This document shows, one piece after another, positions 25,827-34,025 of a stretch of 64,000 nt of DNA. The stretch is from Methylobacterium gossipiicola (GTDB lineage Bacteria > Pseudomonadota > Alphaproteobacteria > Rhizobiales > Beijerinckiaceae), in assembly GCF_900113485.1 (NCBI RefSeq), contig NZ_FOPM01000005.1, forward strand, positions 124,001 through 188,000, given 5' to 3'. Position numbers and translations under genes: made by a program. Within the stretch, counting starts at the first letter, position 1. Every line of letters starts with the position of its first letter. The notes under the pieces are model-generated. The model was not told where the DNA came from and did no database searches. It worked only from the letters and a program-made list of their open reading frames with translations.

Positions 25827-27302
25827 TCATGCCGCCGCGAGGGGTTTCGACACGTCTTCCAGGGACCTGCCCTCGGCGGCCGTGCCCCAGAGGCCGCCCA
25901 CAATGGCGGCGAAGGCCATCAGGGCCGCGCCAATGGCGTAGCCGATGAGGACGTTGTCGCGCGATCCGGTCTCCACCAGGGCACCGAACAGGAGCGGCCC
26001 CGAGACACCGCCGATCCCGGTGCCGAGGGCGTAGAACACCGCAATGGCGAGCGCTCGGATCTCGAGGGGGAAGGTTTCCGCCACGGTGAGATAGGCCGCA
26101 CTCGCGGCGGCGGAGGCGAAGAAGAACACCACCATCCAGGCGGCCGTCTGGCCGATGGGACCGAACACCTCGATCTTGAACAGGTAACCGGTCACGGTGA
26201 GCAGCACCGCCGAGATACCGTACGTGAACGCGATCATCGGGCGGCGGCCGATGGTGTCGAACAGGCGGCCGAGCAGCAAGGGGCCGAGGAAGGAACCGAG
26301 CGCGAAGGGCAGCAGATACCACCCGACATGATCGCCCGGCACGCCGTAGAAGCGCTGGAGCACCAGGGCGTAGGTGAAGAACAGGGCGTTGTAGAAGAAC
26401 GCCTGCGCCACCATCAGGGCGAGGCCGACGAGGGTCTGACGGCGATGGCCGCCCAGCATGGTGCCGAACACCTCGCCCAAAGGGGTGTGGCTGCGGACCT
26501 TCAGCTTCATGCGCTTGTTCGGATCGACGGGCGGCAAGGTGAGCCCTTCGTCGGTGAAGCGCTTCTCGATGCCGGTGACGACCCGGTCGGCCTCCGCCAC
26601 ATAGCCATGGGTGGCGAGCCAGCGCGGGCTCTCGGGAATCCAGGTCCTGAGGAGGAGAATCACGAGGCCGATGCCGCCGCCGACGAAGAAGGCGATGCGC
26701 CAGCCCCAGGCCGGATCGATCATGCCCGGACGCAGCACCGCGATGGACAGGAAGGAGCCCAGAGCCGCGCCGATCCAGAACGAGCCATTGATGACGAGGT
26801 CGGTCCAGCCGCGTACGCGGGCCGGCACCAGTTCCTGGATCGTCGAGTTGATGGCGGTGTACTCGCCGCCGATGCCGGCGCCCGTGAGGAAACGGAAGAG
26901 GCAGAAGCTGTAGATGTCCCAGGACAGGCCCGTGGCGGCGGTGGCCGCGAGGTAGAGCGCCAGGGTGATGAAGAACAGCTTCTTGCGCCCGATTCGGTCC
27001 GTGAGCCAGCCGAAGCCCAAAGCCCCAGTGACGGCGCCGACGAGGTAGGAACTCGCCGCCAGCCCGACGTCGAACTCCGTGAAGCTCATGGGTGCTTCGC
27101 GCAGGGCCCCCACGAGGGAGCCGGCGAGGGTCACTTCGAGGCCGTCGAGGACCCAGGTGATGCCGAGCGCCACGATGACGAGAACGTGGAACCGGCCCCA
27201 GGGCAGACGGTCGAGGCGGGCGGCGATGTCTGTGTCGATGACGGTGCCCATGGGCACGCGTTCAGGGGGGGAGCCGGCCACGGTCCCTGCCTCGGTCGCC
27301 AT
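25827..27302 (-). CDS. MFS transporter, sugar-porter-like family
   Basis: The 491-residue protein has twelve hydrophobic segments with the MFS loop motif WLTDRIGRKKLF after helix 2 and its repeat RLFDTIGRRPMI after helix 8, and the helix 5 region ESPRWL of sugar-porter relatives. It is an inner-membrane carrier driven by proton coupling or facilitation. Close relatives carry organic acids, aromatic acids or sugars, and the substrate is not deducible. A clear AAGGAAA lies seven bases before ATG 27302. It lies 74 bases downstream of the peptide ABC genes on the same strand. Confidence 0.88.
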   Translation of the reverse strand: MATEAGTVAGSPPERVPMGTVIDTDIAARLDRLPWGRFHVLVIVALGITWVLDGLEVTLAGSLVGALREAPMSFTEFDVGLAASSYLVGAVTGALGFGWLTDRIGRKKLFFITLALYLAATAATGLSWDIYSFCLFRFLTGAGIGGEYTAINSTIQELVPARVRGWTDLVINGSFWIGAALGSFLSIAVLRPGMIDPAWGWRIAFFVGGGIGLVILLLRTWIPESPRWLATHGYVAEADRVVTGIEKRFTDEGLTLPPVDPNKRMKLKVRSHTPLGEVFGTMLGGHRRQTLVGLALMVAQAFFYNALFFTYALVLQRFYGVPGDHVGWYLLPFALGSFLGPLLLGRLFDTIGRRPMIAFTYGISAVLLTVTGYLFKIEVFGPIGQTAAWMVVFFFASAAASAAYLTVAETFPLEIRALAIAVFYALGTGIGGVSGPLLFGALVETGSRDNVLIGYAIGAALMAFAAIVGGLWGTAAEGRSLEDVSKPLAAA

Positions 27303-27376
27303 GGGATTTCCTTCACGCGCACGAATCGACAACGCTCTGGCAATCCACCGGCCTCGCCAACGGTTCCGCCAAGCTT

Positions 27377-28456
27377 TCAGCGCGGGTCGCCCCGGGGGTC
27401 GAGGGCGCGGCCGAGGGCATCGCCGAATACGTTGAGGGCGAGCAGCGTTGCCACCAGGGCGGCGGCGGGAAGGCCGAGCATCCACGGCGCGGCTTCGAGG
27501 GACCGAGCACCCTCGGCGATGAGGGCGCCCCAACTCGTGTCCGGCTCCTGCACGCCCAGCCCGAGGAACGACAGGAAACTTTCGAGGAGGATCACCCGCG
27601 GCACCAGCAGGGTCGCGGCGACGGCCACCGGCCCGAGGGTGTTGGGTACGATGTGGCGCCGCAGGATCGTGGCGGATGACAGGCCAAGGGCCTCGGCGGC
27701 CCGGACGAAGTCGCGCCGCCGCAGGGAGAGGGTCTGGGTGCGGACCATCCGGGCCATATCGAGCCATTCCACGGCGCCGATGGCGACGAGGATGAGACCG
27801 AGGCCGGCGTCGAAGAAAACCAGCAGCATGATGACGAAGAACATGAACGGCAGGGCGTAGAGCCCATCGACGACGCGCATCATCATGGCGTCGACCCGGC
27901 CTCCGACATAGCCCGCCACCGCCCCATAGGTGAGACCGATGGCGAGGGCGACCGCCGTGGCGACGAGGCCGATGACGAGGGACACTCGCCCGGCCACCAG
28001 GGTGCGGGTGAGGAGATCCCGACCGAGACCATCGGTGCCGAGGAAAAAGGTTCGGGCCAGGATCGGGGCCGTCACCACGAGGCGACGCCCGTCCGCCTCC
28101 CGCGCCAGGATCGTGGCCGGGCCGAACAGGTCGGAGCGGGGGAGGTAGGTGAGCACCCGGGGGTCGATGGGGCTCGGCGCCGCGAGGACGAAGCGCACCT
28201 GCCCATCCCGCGCGGCGATCTCCGTCGCCGTCGCCCGCATGCGAAAGGCGAGCCCCTCCAGGGCGGGCGCCACGGTCTCGGGCCGGGGATGCGGCGCGAG
28301 GCCCGGCGGGACCGCGACGAGGTCGGGATAGATGCGCTCGGGGGCGTGGCCGGTGAACAACGGGCCGACCCAGCAGGCGAGCCCGATCATCGCGAGGACG
28401 CCGAACGCGACCAGGGCGGACCGATCGCGGGCAAGACGGCGCCCGAGCCGCCTCAT
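27377..28456 (-). CDS. Peptide/nickel-type ABC transporter permease (OppC/DppC family)
   Basis: The 359-residue inner-membrane protein has a first helix near the N-terminus, a periplasmic loop of about 100 residues that is longer than usual, then five helices. The EAA loop reads AAEALGLSSATILRRHIVPN, followed by LLVPRVILLESFLSFLGLG, all typical of OppC. It pairs with the OppB gene that it overlaps (ATGA). The matching ATPase genes (oppD/oppF) are not in the window. Confidence 0.92.
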   Translation of the reverse strand: MRRLGRRLARDRSALVAFGVLAMIGLACWVGPLFTGHAPERIYPDLVAVPPGLAPHPRPETVAPALEGLAFRMRATATEIAARDGQVRFVLAAPSPIDPRVLTYLPRSDLFGPATILAREADGRRLVVTAPILARTFFLGTDGLGRDLLTRTLVAGRVSLVIGLVATAVALAIGLTYGAVAGYVGGRVDAMMMRVVDGLYALPFMFFVIMLLVFFDAGLGLILVAIGAVEWLDMARMVRTQTLSLRRRDFVRAAEALGLSSATILRRHIVPNTLGPVAVAATLLVPRVILLESFLSFLGLGVQEPDTSWGALIAEGARSLEAAPWMLGLPAAALVATLLALNVFGDALGRALDPRGDPR

Positions 28457-29376
28457 CGGCCGAGCCGCAGGCGCGGATCGAGGAAGGCGCAGAGCACGTC
28501 GGCCACGAGGTTGAGGATGACGACGAACACCGCGACGAGAATTACCGTGCCCATCACCAGGGTGTAGTCGCGGTTCAGGGCGGCATCGACGAAGCTCCGG
28601 CCGAGGCCGGGCAGACCGAACAGGGTCTCGACCACGACGGAGCCGGTGAGGAGGGCGGCCGCCGTCGAGCCGAGAATCGCCACCACCGGCAGCAGGGCGG
28701 CGCGCAGGGCGTGGCGGGTGATGCGGTGGCCGGGCAGGCCCATGGCACGCTGGGTGCGGATGTGCGGCAGGTGAAACGTCTCGCGTAAGGAGGCCCGCGT
28801 CAGCCGCGCCAGGATGGCCGCCTGGGGCAGGGCGAGGGTCAGAACCGGCAGGACGAGGTGGGACGGAGCACCGCCCTCCCAGCCGCCGAGGGGGAGCCAG
28901 CTCAGGCCAAGGCCGAAGACGATCTGGAGGAGGGGGGCGACCACGAAGGTCGGCACGGCGAGGCCGAGGCCGGCCCCGAAGCCCACCGCCCGGTCGAGGA
29001 CGCCGCCGGGTTTCAGGGCCGCCCCCATCCCGAGGCCAATTCCAAGGCCCATGGCGAGGATGAGCGCGAGTCCCCCGAGGGTCACGGAAACGGACAGGCC
29101 CCGGGCGATGAGTTCGGCCACCCCTAGGTCGCGAAACGAGAAGGACGGCCCGAAATCCCCCCGCGCCAAGGCGGCAAGGTAGTGGACGTATTGCAGCCCA
29201 AGGGGCTGATCGAGGCCGTAGGTCCGGCGCAGCTGCGCCAGGGCGGCGGGGGAGAGCGGCCGCTCCAGATCGAACGGGCCGCCCGGCGCGAGGCGGATGA
29301 GGAAGAAGCTCACCGTGACGACGGCCAGCAGGGTCGGGAGCGCCTGGAGCAGCCGACGCAGGATGAAGCCGATCAC
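28453..29376 (-). CDS. Peptide/nickel-type ABC transporter permease (OppB/DppB family)
   Basis: The 307-residue protein begins IGFILRRLLQALPTLLAV and carries the OppB signature DLERPLSPAALAQLRRTYGLDQPL, then six helices and the EAA loop RTQRAMGLPGHRITRHALR. The GTG at 29376 overlaps the stop of the binding-protein gene (GTGA), and its own stop overlaps oppC. It forms the channel with OppC. Confidence 0.92.
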   Translation of the reverse strand: MIGFILRRLLQALPTLLAVVTVSFFLIRLAPGGPFDLERPLSPAALAQLRRTYGLDQPLGLQYVHYLAALARGDFGPSFSFRDLGVAELIARGLSVSVTLGGLALILAMGLGIGLGMGAALKPGGVLDRAVGFGAGLGLAVPTFVVAPLLQIVFGLGLSWLPLGGWEGGAPSHLVLPVLTLALPQAAILARLTRASLRETFHLPHIRTQRAMGLPGHRITRHALRAALLPVVAILGSTAAALLTGSVVVETLFGLPGLGRSFVDAALNRDYTLVMGTVILVAVFVVILNLVADVLCAFLDPRLRLGR

Positions 29377-30974
29377 GCCCGCAACTTCAGGAAGCGGGTG
29401 GGCGCGACATTGCGGAGGTTGGGGCGATACCCTTCGAGGCGCGGGCTCACCAGGGCTTTCGAGCGGGTGTGCAGGATCGGAATCCAGGGCAGGTCCGCGA
29501 GCGCCAGGGTCTCGGCCCGGAACAGCAGGTCGGCCCGGTGGGCGAGGTCGGACTCGGCGGCGGCGTTCCGCATCAGGGCATCGTAGGCGGAGTTGGCATA
29601 ATGGCCGGGGTTCAGGGTGTCGTTTTCGCCCTGCAATAGGAACAGGAAGTTCTGGGGGTCGGCGTAATCTGCCACCCAGGACAGGCGCGCCACGTCGAAG
29701 GGGCGGCCATCGCGGAGATAGGCGAAATGGGTCTTCGCATCGGTGTAGGTGAAACGGGTCGCGACGCCGAGGCCGCGCCACATCTCGGCGATGGCCACCG
29801 CCGTGTTGCGGTTGTTGTCGCCGGTGTTGAAGCGGTAGCCGACGGTAAGGGACTTTCCCCCCGGCCCGTAGCCCGCCGCCGCCAGGAGCGCGCGGGCCTC
29901 GTCCTCGCGGTCGATGGGCAGGGCATGGCGGCCTTCGAGTTCGGGCGGAGCCCGGTAATTGTCGAGCCCCGGCGGGCACAAGGAATAGGCCGGCTGCATG
30001 GTCCCGCCCCACAGGCGCTCGGCCAGGAATTCCCGGTCGATGACGAGGGACAGGGCGCGGCGCACCCGCACATCGTCGAAGGGGGGGCGGCGGAGGTCGA
30101 AGACCAACGCATAGAGGCCGAGGGCCGGGCCGAGCACGACCTGATCGCCGAACCGCTGCCTCAGGAAGGCCATCTGGTCGCCGGGCAGATCGGCGAGGGA
30201 ATCGATTTCGCCGCCGGCGTAGCGGCGCACGGCGGTGGCGAGGTCGGGGGTCGGCAGGAAGGCCACGCGCGGGATCGCAACGCTCGCGGCTGCGTGGAAG
30301 TGGGGATTGCGATCGAGGACGATGCGGTCGTTCGGAACCGTGTCCCGAAGTCGATACGCTCCGTTGGAGACGAGGTTCTCCGACCGCGTGAAGGCGTCAC
30401 CCCAACGCCGCACCGTCGCGGGATGGACCGGCAGGGCGACGAAGTGGGTGAGAAGTTCGAGAAAATACGGCGTCGGCTGCGTCAGGACGATGACGAGGGT
30501 GCGGGGCGAGGACGCCGTAACCGCGAGGGTGTCAGGAGCCGCCTCGCCGCGATTGACCGCCCGCGCCCCTCGCACGGGGTAGAGCATTTCGGCGTATTTC
30601 GCCCCGGTGGCCGGATCGAGGAGACGCGACAGGGCGAACACGAAATCGTCCGCCACCACGGGATCGCCATTCGACCACCGCGCCGTCGCCCGCAGGGTGA
30701 AGGTGTAGGTCAGACCGTCCTCGGAGACCGTCCAGACCTCGGCCACCCCCGGGATGACGCGGCCTTCGTTGTCGTCGGTGAGCAATCCCTCGTAGAGATC
30801 GCGGAGGATGCGCGCTTCGGCCACCGTCGAGGCCCGGTGGGGATCGAGGGTGCCCGGATCGGCATCGTTGCCGCGACGGTAGAGATCGGCGGGCGCGGCC
30901 AGGGCCGGGCGGACCAGGCCGGCGGCGGCGAGGCCGATGAGACAATGGCGCCGGTGCGGGTCCGGCGCGGTCAT
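29373..30974 (-). CDS. Peptide ABC transporter substrate-binding protein (OppA family, SBP_bac_5)
   Basis: The 533-residue protein has a twin-arginine-like signal (HRRHCLIGLAAAGL), the family opening GTLDPHRASTVAEARILRDL and TFTLRATARWSNGDPVVADD, and a late WVADYADPQNFL. SBP_bac_5 proteins capture oligopeptides, nickel chelates, haem or other ligands in the periplasm. It sits 11 bases downstream of the GlcG/HbpS gene and overlaps oppB. The haem-binding neighbour makes haem or a degradation peptide a possible ligand, but this is speculation. Confidence 0.92.
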   Translation of the reverse strand: MTAPDPHRRHCLIGLAAAGLVRPALAAPADLYRRGNDADPGTLDPHRASTVAEARILRDLYEGLLTDDNEGRVIPGVAEVWTVSEDGLTYTFTLRATARWSNGDPVVADDFVFALSRLLDPATGAKYAEMLYPVRGARAVNRGEAAPDTLAVTASSPRTLVIVLTQPTPYFLELLTHFVALPVHPATVRRWGDAFTRSENLVSNGAYRLRDTVPNDRIVLDRNPHFHAAASVAIPRVAFLPTPDLATAVRRYAGGEIDSLADLPGDQMAFLRQRFGDQVVLGPALGLYALVFDLRRPPFDDVRVRRALSLVIDREFLAERLWGGTMQPAYSLCPPGLDNYRAPPELEGRHALPIDREDEARALLAAAGYGPGGKSLTVGYRFNTGDNNRNTAVAIAEMWRGLGVATRFTYTDAKTHFAYLRDGRPFDVARLSWVADYADPQNFLFLLQGENDTLNPGHYANSAYDALMRNAAAESDLAHRADLLFRAETLALADLPWIPILHTRSKALVSPRLEGYRPNLRNVAPTRFLKLRA

Positions 30975-30985
30975 CGGGGCGCCTC

Positions 30986-31420
30986 TCAGACGCCGGTCTG
31001 CGCGGTGAACCCCGCCGCCTCGATGCCGGCGACGGCGCAGAGTTCGTCGTTGTCCGAGGTGTCGCCCGAGATGCCCACGGCGCCGAGCACGGTGTCGCCG
31101 TCGCGGATCAGCACGCCGCCCGGCACCGGCACCAGGGCGGGTGCGCCGACGAGATGGCTGATGGCGGCCACGAAGGTCGGCTGCTCCTCGGCGCGCTTGG
31201 CGATGGCCCGCGAGCCGATACCCAGGGCGAGAGCCCCGTTGGCCTTGCCCATGGCGATCTCGGCCCGGCGCAGCGACGTGCCGTCCTCGGCGGCGAGCGC
31301 CTTGAGGGCGCCTCGGGCATCGAACACCACCACCACGAGGGGCTTCATGGCGTGCGTCCGCGCGACCTCGAGGGCCTTGGCCACGACGGTCTGAGCGGCG
31401 GTGAGGGTGAGGCTGGACAT
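30986..31420 (-). CDS. GlcG/HbpS family haem-degrading-type protein
   Basis: The 144-residue protein matches the GlcG/HbpS fold: MSSLTLTAAQTVVAKAL start, the central VVVVFDARGALKAL strand, VPVPGGVLIRDGDTVLGAVGISG and the end AVAGIEAAGF. Members bind haem or small cofactors or stabilise partner enzymes. No signal peptide is present, so it is cytosolic, unlike secreted HbpS. It lies 20 bases after purK and 11 before the OppA-type gene, so it joins two otherwise unrelated functions on one strand. Confidence 0.88.
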   Translation of the reverse strand: MSSLTLTAAQTVVAKALEVARTHAMKPLVVVVFDARGALKALAAEDGTSLRRAEIAMGKANGALALGIGSRAIAKRAEEQPTFVAAISHLVGAPALVPVPGGVLIRDGDTVLGAVGISGDTSDNDELCAVAGIEAAGFTAQTGV

Positions 31421-31440
31421 GGGCGCTCGCGAATGCGGGG

Positions 31441-32568
31441 TCAGACGTTGGGCAGGAGGCGGGTGACGTGGCCCATCTTGCGGCCCGGGCGGGCCTCGCC
31501 CTTGCCGTAGAGGTGCAGGTGCGCGCCGCCCTCGGCGAGGAGACGCGACCAATCGTCTGCCTCGGCGCCGATGAGGTTGTGCATGGTCACCGCGAGACCG
31601 CCGGTGCGGGCGGTGCCGCCGAGCGGCCAACCCGAGACGGCCCGGACATGCTGGGCGAATTGCGAGGTCACGGCGCCCTCGATGGTCCAGTGGCCGGAAT
31701 TGTGGACCCGTGGGGCGATCTCGTTGACCACCACCCGGGCCGGTCCATCGGCCTGCGGCACGAGGAACATCTCGACGGCGAGAACCCCGACATAGTCGAG
31801 GGCTTCGGCGATGCGCCGGGCCATGCCGAGGGCGGCGGCCTCGGTCTGCGGGGCGAGGCCCGGGGCGGGGACGCGGGTCACCGCCAGGATGTGGTTCCGG
31901 TGCTCGTTGGCGCAGGGCTCGTAGGCGGCGAACGAGCCATCGATCCCGCGCGCGGCGACCACCGACACTTCCGCTTCGAACGGCACGAACCCTTCGAGGA
32001 TGCACGGCGCACCGCCGAATTCGGCCAAGATGGCGGCGGCGTCGAGGTCGCCCTCGGCGCGGATCATGCGCTGGCCCTTGCCGTCATAGCCGAAGCGCCG
32101 GGTCTTCAGCACCGCCGGGCGGCCGATCTCGGCCAGCGCCCGCGTCAGATCCTCCGCCGTGTCGACGGCGCGGAACGGCGCCGTTTCGATGCCGAGCCCG
32201 GTGATGAAGGTCTTCTCCGTCAGCCGGTCCTGCGTGGTGGCGAGGGCCGAAGCGTTCGGATGCAGGGGCGCCTTGGCGGCCAGGGCCTCCGCGGCGGCGG
32301 CCGGAATGTTCTCGAACTCATACGTCACCACGTCGACGCTCGCGGCGAACCGCGTGAGCGCCGCCACGTCGTCGTAGGCCGCGATCGTTCGCGCGGCGCT
32401 GACGTCGAAGGCCGGGCTGTCGGCCTCGGGGGCGAAGACGTGGACCTTGAGGCCGTAATTCGCCGCCGCGAGGGCGATCATGCGGCCGAGCTGGCCGCCG
32501 CCGACGATGCCGAGGGTGGAGCCGGGCCGAAGGGGAGTCGAGGAGGTCAAGATGGAAGACACCGTCAA
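31441..32568 (-). CDS. purK: N5-carboxyaminoimidazole ribonucleotide synthase PurK
   Basis: The 375-residue ATP-grasp enzyme has [13 protein letters not shown], the [12 protein letters not shown] phosphate loop, and the end motifs [19 protein letters not shown] and [18 protein letters not shown]. It makes N5-CAIR from AIR, bicarbonate and ATP in purine synthesis. The likely start is TTG 32568, which overlaps the purE stop (TTGA) and would be reached by coupling; GTG 32562 is an alternative. It works directly with PurE. Confidence 0.96.
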   Translation of the reverse strand: MTVSSILTSSTPLRPGSTLGIVGGGQLGRMIALAAANYGLKVHVFAPEADSPAFDVSAARTIAAYDDVAALTRFAASVDVVTYEFENIPAAAAEALAAKAPLHPNASALATTQDRLTEKTFITGLGIETAPFRAVDTAEDLTRALAEIGRPAVLKTRRFGYDGKGQRMIRAEGDLDAAAILAEFGGAPCILEGFVPFEAEVSVVAARGIDGSFAAYEPCANEHRNHILAVTRVPAPGLAPQTEAAALGMARRIAEALDYVGVLAVEMFLVPQADGPARVVVNEIAPRVHNSGHWTIEGAVTSQFAQHVRAVSGWPLGGTARTGGLAVTMHNLIGAEADDWSRLLAEGGAHLHLYGKGEARPGRKMGHVTRLLPNV

Positions 32569-33062
32569 GAAAGATCGTTCTGCGGACGTTCGGCGACGCT
32601 CGCGGTCTGCGCGGCGCGCCAGGCTTCGAGGCGCTCGGCAAGGGCCGAATCGGTGAGCGCCAGGATGGCGGCGGCGAGGAGCGCCGCGTTGACGGCCCCG
32701 GCGCGGCCGATGGCGAGGGTGCCCACGGGAATGCCGGCCGGCATCTGTACGATGGAGAGCAAGCTGTCCTGGCCGGACAGGGCCTTCGATTCCACCGGGA
32801 CGCCCAGCACGGGAAGGGAAGTCATGGCGGCCGTCATGCCGGGCAGGTGCGCGGCCCCGCCGGCCCCGGCGATGACCACCTGGAACCCCTCCGCCTTGGC
32901 GCCCTTGGCGAAGGCCACGAGACGGTCGGGCGTCCGATGGGCCGAGACGATTCGGTCGTCGTGGGCGATCCCGAGGGCATCGAGGGTTTCGGCGGCATGG
33001 CGCATGGTCGCCCAGTCGGACTGGCTGCCCATGATGATCGCGACCGGGGTGGCACCCGCCAT
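32565..33062 (-). CDS. purE: N5-carboxyaminoimidazole ribonucleotide mutase PurE
   Basis: The 165-residue protein has the class I PurE motifs: [12 protein letters not shown] at the N-terminus, SAHRTPD with the catalytic His, and [11 protein letters not shown]. It converts N5-CAIR to CAIR. ATG 33062 gives the normal family length; upstream in-frame residues are Arg-rich and not conserved in character. It is the first gene of a leftward series that includes purK. Confidence 0.96.
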   Translation of the reverse strand: MAGATPVAIIMGSQSDWATMRHAAETLDALGIAHDDRIVSAHRTPDRLVAFAKGAKAEGFQVVIAGAGGAAHLPGMTAAMTSLPVLGVPVESKALSGQDSLLSIVQMPAGIPVGTLAIGRAGAVNAALLAAAILALTDSALAERLEAWRAAQTASVAERPQNDLS

Positions 33063-33183
33063 CGTCGTCACATCCCTATCGCGGTCGAAAACAGGCCGAA
33101 GGGCTCGCGACGCCCGGTCTCGCCGAATACAAAAGCGGCCCGGCCACCGCAAGGGCGACCGCCTCCATGGGCGACGGCCGCGC

Positions 33184-33402
33184 TCAGGCGATGATATCGG
33201 GCGTGATCTGATCCTCGATGTACGAGATCCGGTCGCGCAGGGCGAGCTTGCGCCGCTTCAGGCGCTGGATCTGAAGCTGATCGCCGGCCACGCTCAACTC
33301 CAGGGCATCGATGGCCCCGTCGAGGTCACGATGCTCCTGCTTCAACCGCTCCAGCTCCTCGCTGGACACCCCCGGTTCGTCGTCGTTCAACGCACTCGCC
33401 AT
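33184..33402 (-). CDS. YdcH-like (DUF465) small coiled-coil protein
   Basis: The 72-residue protein is a single amphipathic helix pair with the DUF465 core [12 protein letters not shown] and [14 protein letters not shown]. This family is widespread in Proteobacteria with unknown function. It lies 121 bases upstream of purE on the same strand. A second DUF465 gene starts 266 bases away on the opposite strand. Confidence 0.88.
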   Translation of the reverse strand: MASALNDDEPGVSSEELERLKQEHRDLDGAIDALELSVAGDQLQIQRLKRRKLALRDRISYIEDQITPDIIA

Positions 33403-33668
33403 CGCAATTCTGAACCCCGGAACACCCGTTGCGGACCATGCGGCACCGCCTGCGCCCCGGCAAGAACCCCGAGGCCGGCATGCACATGGAAGGTCTTCGG
33501 ACGGTCCCTTGGAGCGTATCGATCTCCCCTGACACGCATGTGAAGAAACTTTAACCTATCGTCCGACGGCATTGAAATTTTCTCAAGCTTGACCGCCGAT
33601 AGCCTTCGACAGCCGGCTCAGCGTGTGCCAATCTCCCCCTCGTCGAAACGAGACAGGAGGAGACACTC

Positions 33669-33851
33669 ATGTCACTGCAGACGCACCTCACCCAGCTCGC
33701 CCGGAAGCACGAAGCCCTCGAGCGGGAGATCCACGATGCCACGACCCGACCCTCGGCGAACGATCTGCGCATCGCAGAACTCAAGAGAAAGAAGCTTCTC
33801 CTAAAAGACGAAATGAACCGCCTCCGCAAGGACACCGACTCGGTCCACTGA
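33669..33851 (+). CDS. YdcH-like (DUF465) small coiled-coil protein, second copy
   Basis: The 60-residue protein has the DUF465 core LARKHEALEREI and LRIAELKRKKLLLKDEM. It is preceded by a very strong AGGAGGAG ribosome-binding site, so it is probably abundant. It is divergent from the other YdcH-like gene and related to it in layout. A hairpin follows 35 bases downstream. Function is unknown. Confidence 0.9.
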   Translation: MSLQTHLTQLARKHEALEREIHDATTRPSANDLRIAELKRKKLLLKDEMNRLRKDTDSVH

Positions 33852-33886
33852 CGTCTTGGCCCATCTTTAGTTTCTCTTCAGCGTTC

Positions 33887-33915
33887 GCCGCCGCTCCTGA
33901 ATTTCAGGGCGGCGG
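33887..33915 (+). terminator. Hairpin after the second YdcH-like gene
   Basis: CCGCCG and CCTGAA pair with TTCAGG and CGGCGG across a short bulge and loop, followed by TTCTCGTTT. This is the best-formed intrinsic terminator in the window and separates the small gene from prpE. Confidence 0.6.
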
Positions 33916-34025
33916 TTCTCGTTTGGGGCAGGGTGTTTCGAGGAACGCTTTCGGCGCGACGGGGAAAGCGGATAAGCTTCCGGCCAAACCGGCGCTCACG
34001 ACCGGTCGGATAAGCCGGAGGAACG

